Shown: positions 1 through 6,184 of the stretch, piece by piece
How the letters are laid out: every line of letters starts with the position of its first letter
How positions within the stretch are numbered: position 1 is the stretch's first letter
Assembly (NCBI GenBank): GCA_002390825.1
Contig: DGQR01000139.1
Coordinates: forward strand, 1-10,240
Direction of reading: 5' to 3'
Source: Rhodoferax sp. UBA4409
GTDB taxonomy: Bacteria; Pseudomonadota; Gammaproteobacteria; Burkholderiales; Burkholderiaceae_C
Length of the DNA stretch: 10,240 bases
Position numbers and translations under genes: made by a program
The notes under the pieces: model-generated
Databases searched by the model: none
What the model was told of the DNA's origin: nothing
Seen by the model: the letters and a program-made list of their open reading frames with translations, nothing else

Positions 1-397
1 CCTGGGCCATCATGATGTCACTCAAGACCTCGGCCTGCTTGGATGAAAACTGCGCCGTGGAGTGGGCAAACTTTCCGCAGGTCACTAAAAGGCCCTTGGC
101 TTTTTCATCGCTGTAGTCGGGGCTCTGCGCCAAGCGGGTGAGCGCAGCACCCAGCTCATCACCGCGTTTCGCCAAGTCATCGCAAGCGGGCTTGGCTTCT
201 TCGACCAGGTTCAACACCTTGTTGGCAGCGTCTTCTGTCATCTTGCCCACATAGGCCAAGCGATCACGGGCGTTCGGAATCTCTTCGACGATGTTGTGGA
301 GTTGGTTTGCGCCCAATACCGAGAGTGCTTCGTGCATTTCGCGGGTGATGGAACCCAATCGGGCAAAAGCTTCTTCTTTGCTAAGCGGTGTAGACAT
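1..397 (-). CDS. cheZ: Chemotaxis protein phosphatase CheZ, N-terminal part, cut by the window edge
   Basis: CheZ dephosphorylates CheY-P in the cytoplasm and so terminates the signal to the flagellar switch. The 132 visible codons read MSTPLSKEEAFARLGSITRE, then ARDRLAYVGKMTEDAANKVL at about residues 41-60, and stop at SDIMMAQ. From memory of Escherichia coli CheZ, these match its ARDRLYYVVQMT segment and the residues leading into the catalytic MMAQDFQDLTGQ motif. That motif (Asp and Gln) therefore lies just outside the window, and the catalytic residues cannot be checked. The ATG at 397-395 has a purine-rich GAAGGA-type site about 12 bases upstream. The gene upstream on the same strand is ygfZ, not the usual cheY, so cheZ may have its own promoter. 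Family assignment is firm; completeness is unknown. Confidence 0.88.
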   Translation of the reverse strand, partial: MSTPLSKEEAFARLGSITREMHEALSVLGANQLHNIVEEIPNARDRLAYVGKMTEDAANKVLNLVEEAKPACDDLAKRGDELGAALTRLAQSPDYSDEKAKGLLVTCGKFAHSTAQFSSKQAEVLSDIMMAQ

Positions 398-438
398 AAG
401 CGGTCGTAGTCCTTCGGGCGCGGTGTCATTCAATGCTT

Positions 439-466
439 ATTATGGGCTGCCTTGCGGCACATGCAA
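439..466 (-). promoter_or_regulatory. Possible sigma70-type promoter for cheZ
   Basis: Read on the minus strand, a -35-like TTGCAT (466-461) and a -10-like CATAAT (444-439) are separated by 16 bases. The -10 matches five of six consensus bases and the -35 three of six. The predicted start of transcription falls about 35-40 bases before the cheZ ATG. No flagellar sigma28-type site was seen. This is pattern matching only. Confidence 0.33.
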
Positions 467-480
467 CCAGTCAACCGCGA

Positions 481-499
481 TAAACAGGTGGTAAACAGG
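481..499. repeat. Short direct repeat TAAACAGG, two copies 11 bases apart
   Basis: TAAACAGG occurs at 481-488 and again at 492-499, a period of 11 bases (one helical turn). It lies directly after the ygfZ stop codon and 15 bases upstream of the -35-like element of the possible cheZ promoter. The spacing could suit a dimeric DNA-binding protein, but a chance or slippage duplication is equally possible. Confidence 0.3.
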
Positions 500-501
500 C
501 C

Positions 502-1431
502 TCAAATGTCTTCCAACAACGGGTAAGGCAAAGGTTGGAGCGTGAGCCTTCCCCCACCAACTGCCAGTTCGGCGTCTTGGTGAGATGTCTGTAACACTAC
601 CAAGGCGTCATAACCCCCGGTAGGGCAAGCCGCAGCTTGTACGACTTGGCCAACGACGTTGTCGGTGTCCTCAGCGACGCAGACGTCTTGACCTGGCGAC
701 AGTTCGGCAGTTGTATGTGCGAGGTAAGTGCGCCGCTTTAAGGTGCCCCGAAATTGACTACGAGCCACAACCTCTTGGCCCGGGTAGCAGCCCTTTTTGA
801 AGTTGACCCCGCCCACAGACTCGTAGTTCAACATTTGCGGCAGAAAAGCCTCATAGACCGGCTGTGTCACGGTGGCGATGCCGCTGATGACCTCCCCCCA
901 TTGCCAAGTCTGCAAGCTCATCGCAGCACCTTCTGGTTGAGGTGCATCAAACGGGCTCACCCAGAGTTGGCGCTTGGTAGGGCCGGCGGGGTAAAGGGTG
1001 ATCGCTATGCCGTCCACCAAGTCAGCCTTGGACCAGGCCTGGTCCGGCGTCGCAGCTGTGGTTTTGGTGGCCTCTCCAGAGAGTCCCCAGATGGCGTAGC
1101 TGTCCGACACGTCACTCAACTGCACCTTGGCGCGCATGACAAACATCGATAGACGCTTGAGCGTAGGAGCCAGCAGATCTTTGCTGCAAAGCAAAAAAAT
1201 ATCGCCATCTGATGCTTTAAATCCGACGAAGCTGGCCTGCATGCGGCCTTTGGCATTGCAAAAAGCCGCCAAGCGAGCTTGATCTAAGCCCAGCAATGAG
1301 AAGTCCTGCGTCAGTTGGCCATGAATGAATTTGGCAGCGTCGGCGCCGTGAAGTCGGATCACGCCCCAATGTGTCAATCTTGCCACCCCGGCAGGCAGGG
1401 CGAATGGTGTGGATGCGTTCAGTACGGTCAT
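502..1431 (-). CDS. ygfZ: YgfZ/GcvT-family folate-binding protein (Fe-S cluster repair/assembly factor)
   Basis: YgfZ proteins are tetrahydrofolate-binding GcvT homologues that support the activity or assembly of certain iron-sulfur enzymes, such as MiaB, in the cytoplasm. The family signature K-G-C-Y-x-G-Q-E is present as KKGCYPGQEVVAR, with the key cysteine at about residue 215. The N-terminal GVIRLHGADAAKFIHGQLTQ segment is also typical. I chose the ATG at 1431 (309 residues) because family members start close to this segment. The frame stays open to 1491, with further ATGs at 1446, 1458 and 1491, but the longest version would overlap the divergent mltG start. No start has a strong ribosome binding site, so the exact start is uncertain. 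The gene diverges from mltG across 46 bases that must hold at least part of both control regions. Confidence 0.9.
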   Translation of the reverse strand: MTVLNASTPFALPAGVARLTHWGVIRLHGADAAKFIHGQLTQDFSLLGLDQARLAAFCNAKGRMQASFVGFKASDGDIFLLCSKDLLAPTLKRLSMFVMRAKVQLSDVSDSYAIWGLSGEATKTTAATPDQAWSKADLVDGIAITLYPAGPTKRQLWVSPFDAPQPEGAAMSLQTWQWGEVISGIATVTQPVYEAFLPQMLNYESVGGVNFKKGCYPGQEVVARSQFRGTLKRRTYLAHTTAELSPGQDVCVAEDTDNVVGQVVQAAACPTGGYDALVVLQTSHQDAELAVGGGRLTLQPLPYPLLEDI

Positions 1432-1477
1432 AGCCTGAATTATCATTCTTCGTTTCATCCAGACAGAGAGTAGGGCC

Positions 1478-2458
1478 GTGCGCTTTTTCATTGCCGTCGT
1501 TTTGGCAGTTGTCGCTTTAGTGGCTTCGGGCTTTGCATGGGTTCAGTCACCGCTGAAGTTGGAAGCAACAGTGGTTGATATTCATATAGACGCAGGTAGT
1601 AGTGCGCGTGAAGTGGCACATCAGGTGGCAGGTTCGGGCGTGGATGTGTCGGAAGACCTGCTCTATACATGGTTCCGGCTCTCTGGCAAATCGCGCCAAA
1701 TCCGCGCTGGCAGTTACGAGCTGACTACAGGCATCACGCCCCGGACGTTGCTGGAAAAGTTTGTACGCGGTGACCAAGCGCTCAGGTCCGTCACCATTCT
1801 GGAAGGCTGGACATTTCGCCAAGCAAGACAGGCATTGGCCAAAGCCGACGCACTCAAACAAGACAGCCGGGGTTTGTCGGACGACGCCATCATGGCAGCC
1901 CTCGGGAGGGCAGGACAAAATCCGGAAGGGCGGTTCTTCCCTGACACCTATACCTACGCCAAGGGCAGCAGTGACATGGATGTGCTCGGGCAGGCCCTCA
2001 AAGCAATGGACAAGCAACTTGAAGCCGCTTGGAGCCTTCGCCGAGCAAACCAGCATTTGCAAACGCCCGAACAGGCTTTGATTCTCGCCAGCATCATCGA
2101 AAAAGAAACGGGCAAGACCGCGGACCAAGCGTTGATTTCATCGGTATTTCACAACCGGATGCAAATTGGAATGCGCTTGCAAACCGATCCGACGGTGATT
2201 TATGGCTTGGGCGAACGTTTCGACGGCAACTTGCGACGCTCCGATTTGCTGGCGGATACCCCTTACAACACCTACACCCGCAATGGTCTGCCTCCGACCC
2301 CGATTTCTTTACCGGGGAAATCTGCACTCATTGCCGCGATTCAACCGGTGTCATCCAAGGCGCTTTATTTTGTGGCCCGAGGAGATGGGAGCAGCTATTT
2401 CAGCGAATCTTTGGACGAGCACAATAGGGCGGTCGACAAGTACCAAAGAGGGCGCTGA
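1478..2458 (+). CDS. mltG: Endolytic murein transglycosylase MltG (YceG-like)
   Basis: MltG is an inner-membrane lytic transglycosylase that cuts nascent peptidoglycan strands and is thought to set glycan length. The 326-residue product has one N-terminal membrane anchor (about residues 2-22, FFIAVVLAVVALVASGFAWV) and a large periplasmic part. The catalytic glutamate motif ASIIEKETGK places the Glu at about residue 208, equivalent to E218 of Escherichia coli. The following VFHNRMQIGMRLQTDPTVIY and the later NGLPPTPISLPG and YFVARGDGSSYFS blocks are all family-typical. The start is GTG at 1478; the frame closes upstream at a TGA (1436-1438) with no ATG between, and an AGAGAG purine tract lies a few bases before it. 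It is the first gene of the plus-strand cluster, 10 bases before tmk. Confidence 0.95.
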   Translation: MRFFIAVVLAVVALVASGFAWVQSPLKLEATVVDIHIDAGSSAREVAHQVAGSGVDVSEDLLYTWFRLSGKSRQIRAGSYELTTGITPRTLLEKFVRGDQALRSVTILEGWTFRQARQALAKADALKQDSRGLSDDAIMAALGRAGQNPEGRFFPDTYTYAKGSSDMDVLGQALKAMDKQLEAAWSLRRANQHLQTPEQALILASIIEKETGKTADQALISSVFHNRMQIGMRLQTDPTVIYGLGERFDGNLRRSDLLADTPYNTYTRNGLPPTPISLPGKSALIAAIQPVSSKALYFVARGDGSSYFSESLDEHNRAVDKYQRGR

Positions 2459-2468
2459 GCCAGAAGCT

Positions 2469-3125
2469 ATGCAGGGACTGTTTATAAGTTTTGAGGGCAT
2501 CGATGGAGCGGGCAAATCGACTCATATCGATGCTGTCCGGCTTGCGTTCGAAGCCTCGGGCGCCAGAGTCACCTTGACGCGAGAGCCCGGTGGCACGCCG
2601 TTGGCGGAGCAGCTGCGGGGTTTGGTCTTGAATGACCCGATGGACGCGATGACTGAAGCGCTGATTGTGTTTGCCGCGAGGCGCGATCACTTGAAACAGG
2701 TGATTTGGCCCGCACTAGAGCGTGGCGATGTGGTTTTGTGTGACCGCTTTTCTGATGCCAGCTTTGCCTATCAAGGCGGGGGCAGAGGTTGCGCTTGGAG
2801 CACCTTGGAGACCCTTGAAGCTTGGGTGCAAACTCCGCAGGTTGCGAAGAACGACGCTACTTCGCCGCAACCCATAAAGCCGCTGTTGACTATTTGGTTC
2901 GATTTGCCGGCCGCCGTAGCGGCCCAGCGGCTTACGGCTGCGCGGATCCCGGATAAATTTGAATCTCAACCTCAGGCGTTTTTTGAAAAAGTGGCAGAGG
3001 CCTACGAACGGCGGGCACAAGAGGACCCTACACGTTTTGCCAGGATCAATGCTGATCAAACAATGGCTGCCGTGCGCTCTGATGTATTGGCAGCACTTGT
3101 GACGCGAGGACTGCTGAAAGCATGA
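2469..3125 (+). CDS. tmk: Thymidylate kinase (dTMP kinase)
   Basis: Tmk phosphorylates dTMP to dTDP with ATP, an essential step to dTTP. The 218-residue protein shows the P-loop FEGIDGAGKST (about residues 8-18), the TREPGGTP motif (37-44), the DRF motif at 92-94 and the SFAYQGGGRG segment (98-107). The usual DRY is DRF here, a mild variant. An insertion-like stretch around residues 130-142 (VAKNDATSPQPIK) lengthens a loop before the conserved strand LLTIWFDLP. The frame is open far upstream, but the ATG at 2469 gives the canonical short N-terminus before the P-loop and sits 10 bases after the mltG stop. The stop overlaps the holB start as ATGA, so translational coupling is likely. Confidence 0.95.
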   Translation: MQGLFISFEGIDGAGKSTHIDAVRLAFEASGARVTLTREPGGTPLAEQLRGLVLNDPMDAMTEALIVFAARRDHLKQVIWPALERGDVVLCDRFSDASFAYQGGGRGCAWSTLETLEAWVQTPQVAKNDATSPQPIKPLLTIWFDLPAAVAAQRLTAARIPDKFESQPQAFFEKVAEAYERRAQEDPTRFARINADQTMAAVRSDVLAALVTRGLLKA

Positions 3126-4129
3126 ACCTTGCACCATGGATTGAGCGCCAGCGAAGCGCGTTATTGAGCCAAAACGGTCACGCTTGGCTTTTGCAAGGAC
3201 CGTCCGGACTGGGGCAGTACGCTCTGGCCATGGAGCTTGCGCGTGCCTGGCTTTGCGAAGCACCGAGCGGGGCAGGGGCGTGCGGCACCTGCGGCAGTTG
3301 TCATGCTATCGAGGTGCGAACGCATGCGGATTTGTGCATGCTGATGCCCGAAACCACCATGATCGAGCTCGGGTGGCCGTTGAGTGAAAAGGCCCAAGCC
3401 GAGGTTGATGACAAAAAGCGCAAGCCGAGCAAAGAAATCAGAGTCGATGCAATGCGCGATGCAGTGGAGTTCTCGCAACGCACAAGTGCAAGAGGGCGAG
3501 GCAAGGTGGTTGTGGTATTCCCTGCGGAGCAGATGAATCACATTACCGCGAACGCTTTGCTCAAGACCCTAGAGGAACCTCCGGGTGATGTGCGGTTTGT
3601 CCTTGCCACTGAATCTGCCCACCAGTTGCTACCCACCATCCGTAGTCGCTGTATTTCTCACACATTGCAATGGCCGCCTCTTCAAGAAGCCGAGAGTTGG
3701 TTGGCTGGTCAAGCAGTCACTGCTGAGCAGATGAATCTGGCGCTCAAGGCATCCGGTGGCAGACCTGAGTTCGCCTTGACACTGGCGCAAACAGAAGGCG
3801 CACTCAACCGGTGGTCCGCCATCCCCCATGCTTTGCGCATGGGCGATGTGAGCATATTCAAAGATTGGAGCGCGGCCTCCCAGATCGACGCGATTCAGAA
3901 GGTTTGTCACGATCTCATGGTGGTTTCTACAGGCGCTGATCCCCGCTTTTTTCCACGTCAAGCTCTGCAGGACTTGCGAGCGCCCATGTTTTCTCTGTCT
4001 GCATGGTCCAAGGAGTTGTCACAGTCGATGAAGACGATTGATCATCCTTTTAACGCAGGCCTATTGACCGAGTCGCTTGTGTCCAAAGCGCAAACCGTCC
4101 TAAACTCTGGGGAACCCAAGAGACCATGA
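3122..4129 (+). CDS. holB: DNA polymerase III subunit delta prime
   Basis: Delta prime is the stator of the clamp loader that opens and loads the beta sliding clamp during replication. The 335-residue protein has a degenerate P-loop, GPSGLGQYALA (residues 26-36), with Gln where an ATP-binding subunit would have Lys; this fits a subunit that does not hydrolyse ATP. Four cysteines at residues 45, 54, 57 and 60 form the zinc-binding module. NALLKTLEEPPGDVRFVLAT and the SRC motif (S175-R176-C177), whose Arg acts as a trans finger on the neighbouring gamma/tau subunit, are intact. It overlaps tmk by four bases upstream and pilZ by four bases downstream. The tmk-holB-pilZ order is common in proteobacteria. 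Confidence 0.94.
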   Translation: MNLAPWIERQRSALLSQNGHAWLLQGPSGLGQYALAMELARAWLCEAPSGAGACGTCGSCHAIEVRTHADLCMLMPETTMIELGWPLSEKAQAEVDDKKRKPSKEIRVDAMRDAVEFSQRTSARGRGKVVVVFPAEQMNHITANALLKTLEEPPGDVRFVLATESAHQLLPTIRSRCISHTLQWPPLQEAESWLAGQAVTAEQMNLALKASGGRPEFALTLAQTEGALNRWSAIPHALRMGDVSIFKDWSAASQIDAIQKVCHDLMVVSTGADPRFFPRQALQDLRAPMFSLSAWSKELSQSMKTIDHPFNAGLLTESLVSKAQTVLNSGEPKRP

Positions 4130-4488
4130 CCAGTACCCCTACCGCTAGTGCAAGGCCCAGCGTTATTCAGCTTTCGATCAAAGAGAAAGCTGCGCTTTAC
4201 GCTGCCTATATACCCATGTTTACCGAGGGCGGCGTATTCATACCGACAACGCGCGACTACAGCCTGGGTGATGATGTCTATGTGTTGCTCTCATTGCCCG
4301 AAGACATGCAGCGCTACCCCGTAGCAGGGAAAGTTGCCTGGGTTACACCCGCCAAAGCTGCTGGCGGGAGAACCCAAGGGGTGGGTATTTTGTTTCCCAA
4401 AGACGAGAAGTCACGGGCACTCAAGTTGAAAATAGAAGAGATTTTGGGGGCGCATATGGCCTCTGAGCGCCCTACTCAAACGGTTTAA
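4126..4488 (+). CDS. pilZ: Type IV pilus assembly protein PilZ
   Basis: PilZ is the small cytoplasmic protein needed for type IV pilus biogenesis; in Xanthomonas it links FimX to the PilB ATPase. The 120-residue sequence contains QLSIKEKAALYAAYIPMF, GGVFIPTTRDYSLGDDVYVL, VAGKVAWVTP and a C-terminal ERPTQTV. I recall very similar blocks in Pseudomonas aeruginosa PilZ. The N-terminal RxxxR and D/NxSxxG motifs of c-di-GMP-binding PilZ domains are absent, as expected for this non-binding subclass. The ATG overlaps the holB stop as ATGA, and GGGGAA lies about 12 bases upstream. A link to c-di-GMP would have to run through a partner; the EAL fragment at the right end is not obviously FimX. Confidence 0.93.
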   Translation: MTSTPTASARPSVIQLSIKEKAALYAAYIPMFTEGGVFIPTTRDYSLGDDVYVLLSLPEDMQRYPVAGKVAWVTPAKAAGGRTQGVGILFPKDEKSRALKLKIEEILGAHMASERPTQTV

Positions 4489-4500
4489 AACTCACGACTC

Positions 4501-4518
4501 GGAGGGCGTCAGATGTAG
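4501..4518 (+). promoter_or_regulatory. Strong Shine-Dalgarno followed by an ATG-TAG start-stop pair upstream of tatD
   Basis: GGAGG at 4501-4505 is followed, after seven bases, by ATG (4513-4515) and immediately by TAG (4516-4518). This is the best ribosome binding site in the pilZ-tatD gap, and it serves a one-codon reading frame. The ATG is in frame with, and 14 codons upstream of, the tatD ATG at 4555. It may be a regulatory minimal ORF, the remains of a longer tatD start destroyed by a stop, or chance. A GTG at 4518 opens a second, 15-codon frame that ends at TGA 4563-4565, overlapping the tatD start. Confidence 0.4.
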
Positions 4519-4554
4519 TGTCGAGGACGGCCGCGAGTTTCTTGTGGACTTTGC

Positions 4555-5340
4555 ATGTTTACTGATTCCCACTGCCATCTTACGTTTCCCGAACTCGCAT
4601 CCCAGTGGCCAGATATTTCTGATGCGATGAAGACAGCGCAGGTAACTCGCGCCCTGTGCATCTGCACGACGCTCGAAGAGTTTTTTACGGTCCACGAGTT
4701 TGCAGTGGCTCAGCCTCATATTTGGGCAACGGTTGGGGTACATCCAGACAATGAAGGAGTTCAAGAGCCAGATCTTGAGCGTCTCTTGCAATGGGGCAGC
4801 CTACCCAAAGTCATGGCAATCGGTGAAACAGGCCTGGACTACTACCGCCTCGGATCAAGAAGCATCTCTGATATGGAGTGGCAAAGAAAGCGCTTCCGTG
4901 TGCACATCGAGGCTGCCCGAAAATTGAACAAGCCACTGGTAATTCACACACGAAGCGCTTCGGACGATACCTTGGCAATTCTTAAGGAAGCAGGGGAGTG
5001 CGGTGATCAAAGCAGTGCAGGGGGTGTTTTCCACTGCTTTACGGAAGACGTGGATGTCGCACGGCAAGCACTTGATTTAGGCTTCTACATTTCATTTTCT
5101 GGAATCATCACCTTTAAATCTGCTCAAAGTATCAGGGATGTAGCAGCCATGGTGCCACTCGATCGTTTACTGATTGAGACCGATAGCCCATACCTTGCAC
5201 CGGTGCCGTATCGTGGCAAGCTAAACAATCCGTCTTACGTTCCTCACGTAGCCCAAGAATTAGCCCGGGTAAAGAACGTGACTATTGAAAAGATTGCTGA
5301 GCAGACAAGCGTGAATTTCGATGTTTTGTTCAAGGTGTAA
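4555..5340 (+). CDS. tatD: TatD-family metal-dependent hydrolase / deoxyribonuclease
   Basis: TatD proteins are cytoplasmic TIM-barrel metal-dependent nucleases (3'-5' exonuclease activity has been shown for Escherichia coli TatD) linked to DNA repair or quality control. The 261-residue protein keeps every expected metal ligand: H6 and H8 in MFTDSHCHL, E91 in GETGLDYY, H131 in VIHTR, H160 in VFHCF and D210 in ETDSPYLAP. Length is normal for the family. The ATG at 4555 gives the standard N-terminus, and the frame closes upstream at TAG 4516-4518. Only a weak GGA lies six bases before this ATG, whereas a strong GGAGG lies 50 bases upstream at a start-stop pair. The ankyrin gene follows after two bases. 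It could be any of the TatD paralogues (YcfH, YjjV); operon position favours the YcfH-like group. Confidence 0.92.
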   Translation: MFTDSHCHLTFPELASQWPDISDAMKTAQVTRALCICTTLEEFFTVHEFAVAQPHIWATVGVHPDNEGVQEPDLERLLQWGSLPKVMAIGETGLDYYRLGSRSISDMEWQRKRFRVHIEAARKLNKPLVIHTRSASDDTLAILKEAGECGDQSSAGGVFHCFTEDVDVARQALDLGFYISFSGIITFKSAQSIRDVAAMVPLDRLLIETDSPYLAPVPYRGKLNNPSYVPHVAQELARVKNVTIEKIAEQTSVNFDVLFKV

Positions 5341-5342
5341 CC

Positions 5343-6011
5343 ATGCGCAATCATCCTAAAAGACGTCTCCTCTTGGTTTTGGGCGCTTTATCCCTTTGGT
5401 GCGGTGGCGCTCATTCGGGATCGTATGAGGATTTCTTTAAAGCCATCGAGACCGACAACCCTCTGGTGATCCAAAGTCTCTTGAGTCGGGGCTTTGACCC
5501 CAACACAGTGAATCCCAAGGGCTTACCGGCGCTGCTGTTGGCCATTAAATTGTCGGCAAACAAGGCCACGAAGCTACTTTTAGAACAACCCAGCCTTCGT
5601 GTTGAAGTCAGATCGCCAGAGGATGAAAGCCCCTTGATGTTGGCAGCATTCGCAGGGGATGTCGATTTGTGTGCAGTATTGATTGCCAAAGACGCAGACG
5701 TAAATAAAACGGGCTGGACTCCATTGCACTACGCAGCGACTAACGCCCATATTCCTGTGGTGCGGCTCCTATTGGAAAACTTCGCCTACATTGATGCCGC
5801 ATCCCCAAATGGATCTACACCCCTCATGATGGCGGCGATGTACGGCAACAGTTCTGCCGTGAAGCTTTTGCTCGAGGCTGGTGCAGATCCCAGTCTCAAA
5901 AATAGCAAAGGGCTCACGGCCATGGACTTTGCACGACAGGCAAAAAAAGACGAGTCCATGGAAATCATCGGCGCCTTCGTAAGGGCTCTTCGTCCCAAAG
6001 GCGTTTGGTAG
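5343..6011 (+). CDS. Exported ankyrin-repeat protein
   Basis: The 222-residue product begins with a clear Sec signal peptide: a basic head MRNHPKRR, the hydrophobic core LLLVLGALSLW and a likely cleavage after AHS (residues 23-25). The rest is about five to six ankyrin units, for example ESPLMLAAFAGDVDLCAVLI, GWTPLHYAATNAHIPVVRLL and STPLMMAAMYGNSSAVKLLL, ending in a diverged cap. Such solenoids bind proteins; I see no catalytic domain. It is therefore predicted to be a soluble periplasmic protein-binding factor with an unknown partner. It starts two bases after the tatD stop, with AAGGTG six bases before its ATG. A role tied to the cell-envelope genes of this cluster (mltG, pilZ) is speculation. 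It ends the plus-strand cluster. Confidence 0.85.
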   Translation: MRNHPKRRLLLVLGALSLWCGGAHSGSYEDFFKAIETDNPLVIQSLLSRGFDPNTVNPKGLPALLLAIKLSANKATKLLLEQPSLRVEVRSPEDESPLMLAAFAGDVDLCAVLIAKDADVNKTGWTPLHYAATNAHIPVVRLLLENFAYIDAASPNGSTPLMMAAMYGNSSAVKLLLEAGADPSLKNSKGLTAMDFARQAKKDESMEIIGAFVRALRPKGVW

Positions 6012-6184
6012 CTGCTAAATCTGGGTGACCAGAGTGCATCAAATCGGCTGCTAGGGCACACCCTGTAAGTTGCTAACGCCACATTGGCAATCCAGAGGGC
6101 GCGCGAGGAATTCTTCTTGCTACTTTTGAGGCGACTTTACTTCATACGATGTATATTATGTTAACTAACATAACTGGATGTTGT
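6012..6184. other. Convergent intergenic region
   Basis: This gap separates the ankyrin gene (+) from the cyclase-FHA gene (-). I find no gene in it and no convincing intrinsic terminator for either direction; the small AGGG-caca-CCCT inverted repeat near 6053-6064 has no T-run. The right half is AT-rich and holds the palindrome listed separately. Confidence 0.6.
6156..6173. repeat. 18-base palindrome, operator-like
   Basis: TTATGTTAACTAACATAA consists of two perfect 8-base inverted arms around a 2-base centre. It lies 11 bases beyond the stop of the minus-strand cyclase gene. The two-base loop makes an RNA hairpin poor and no T-tract follows on either strand, so a dimeric protein-binding site seems more likely than a terminator. 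The regulated gene, if any, is unclear because both flanking genes end here. Confidence 0.5.

Noticed and set aside
238..494. Two short open frames around the cheZ start
   Set aside because: Both are out of frame with the clear CheZ reading frame and show no protein-family features.
1547..2128. Open frame of 193 codons on the minus strand
   Set aside because: It is antisense to mltG, whose motifs are unmistakable; the minus-strand product has no domain features.
3197..3230. HolB P-loop with Gln in place of Lys as a possible novelty
   Set aside because: Delta prime subunits commonly have a non-functional P-loop, so this is normal for the family.
2715..3263. Open frame of 182 codons on the minus strand
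   Set aside because: It spans the tmk-holB overlap on the opposite strand, with a composition typical of a reverse shadow.
6011..6053. Repeat of GCTGCTA downstream of the ankyrin gene, considered as an attachment-site duplication
   Set aside because: It is only seven bases, with no integrase, tRNA end or mobile gene nearby.
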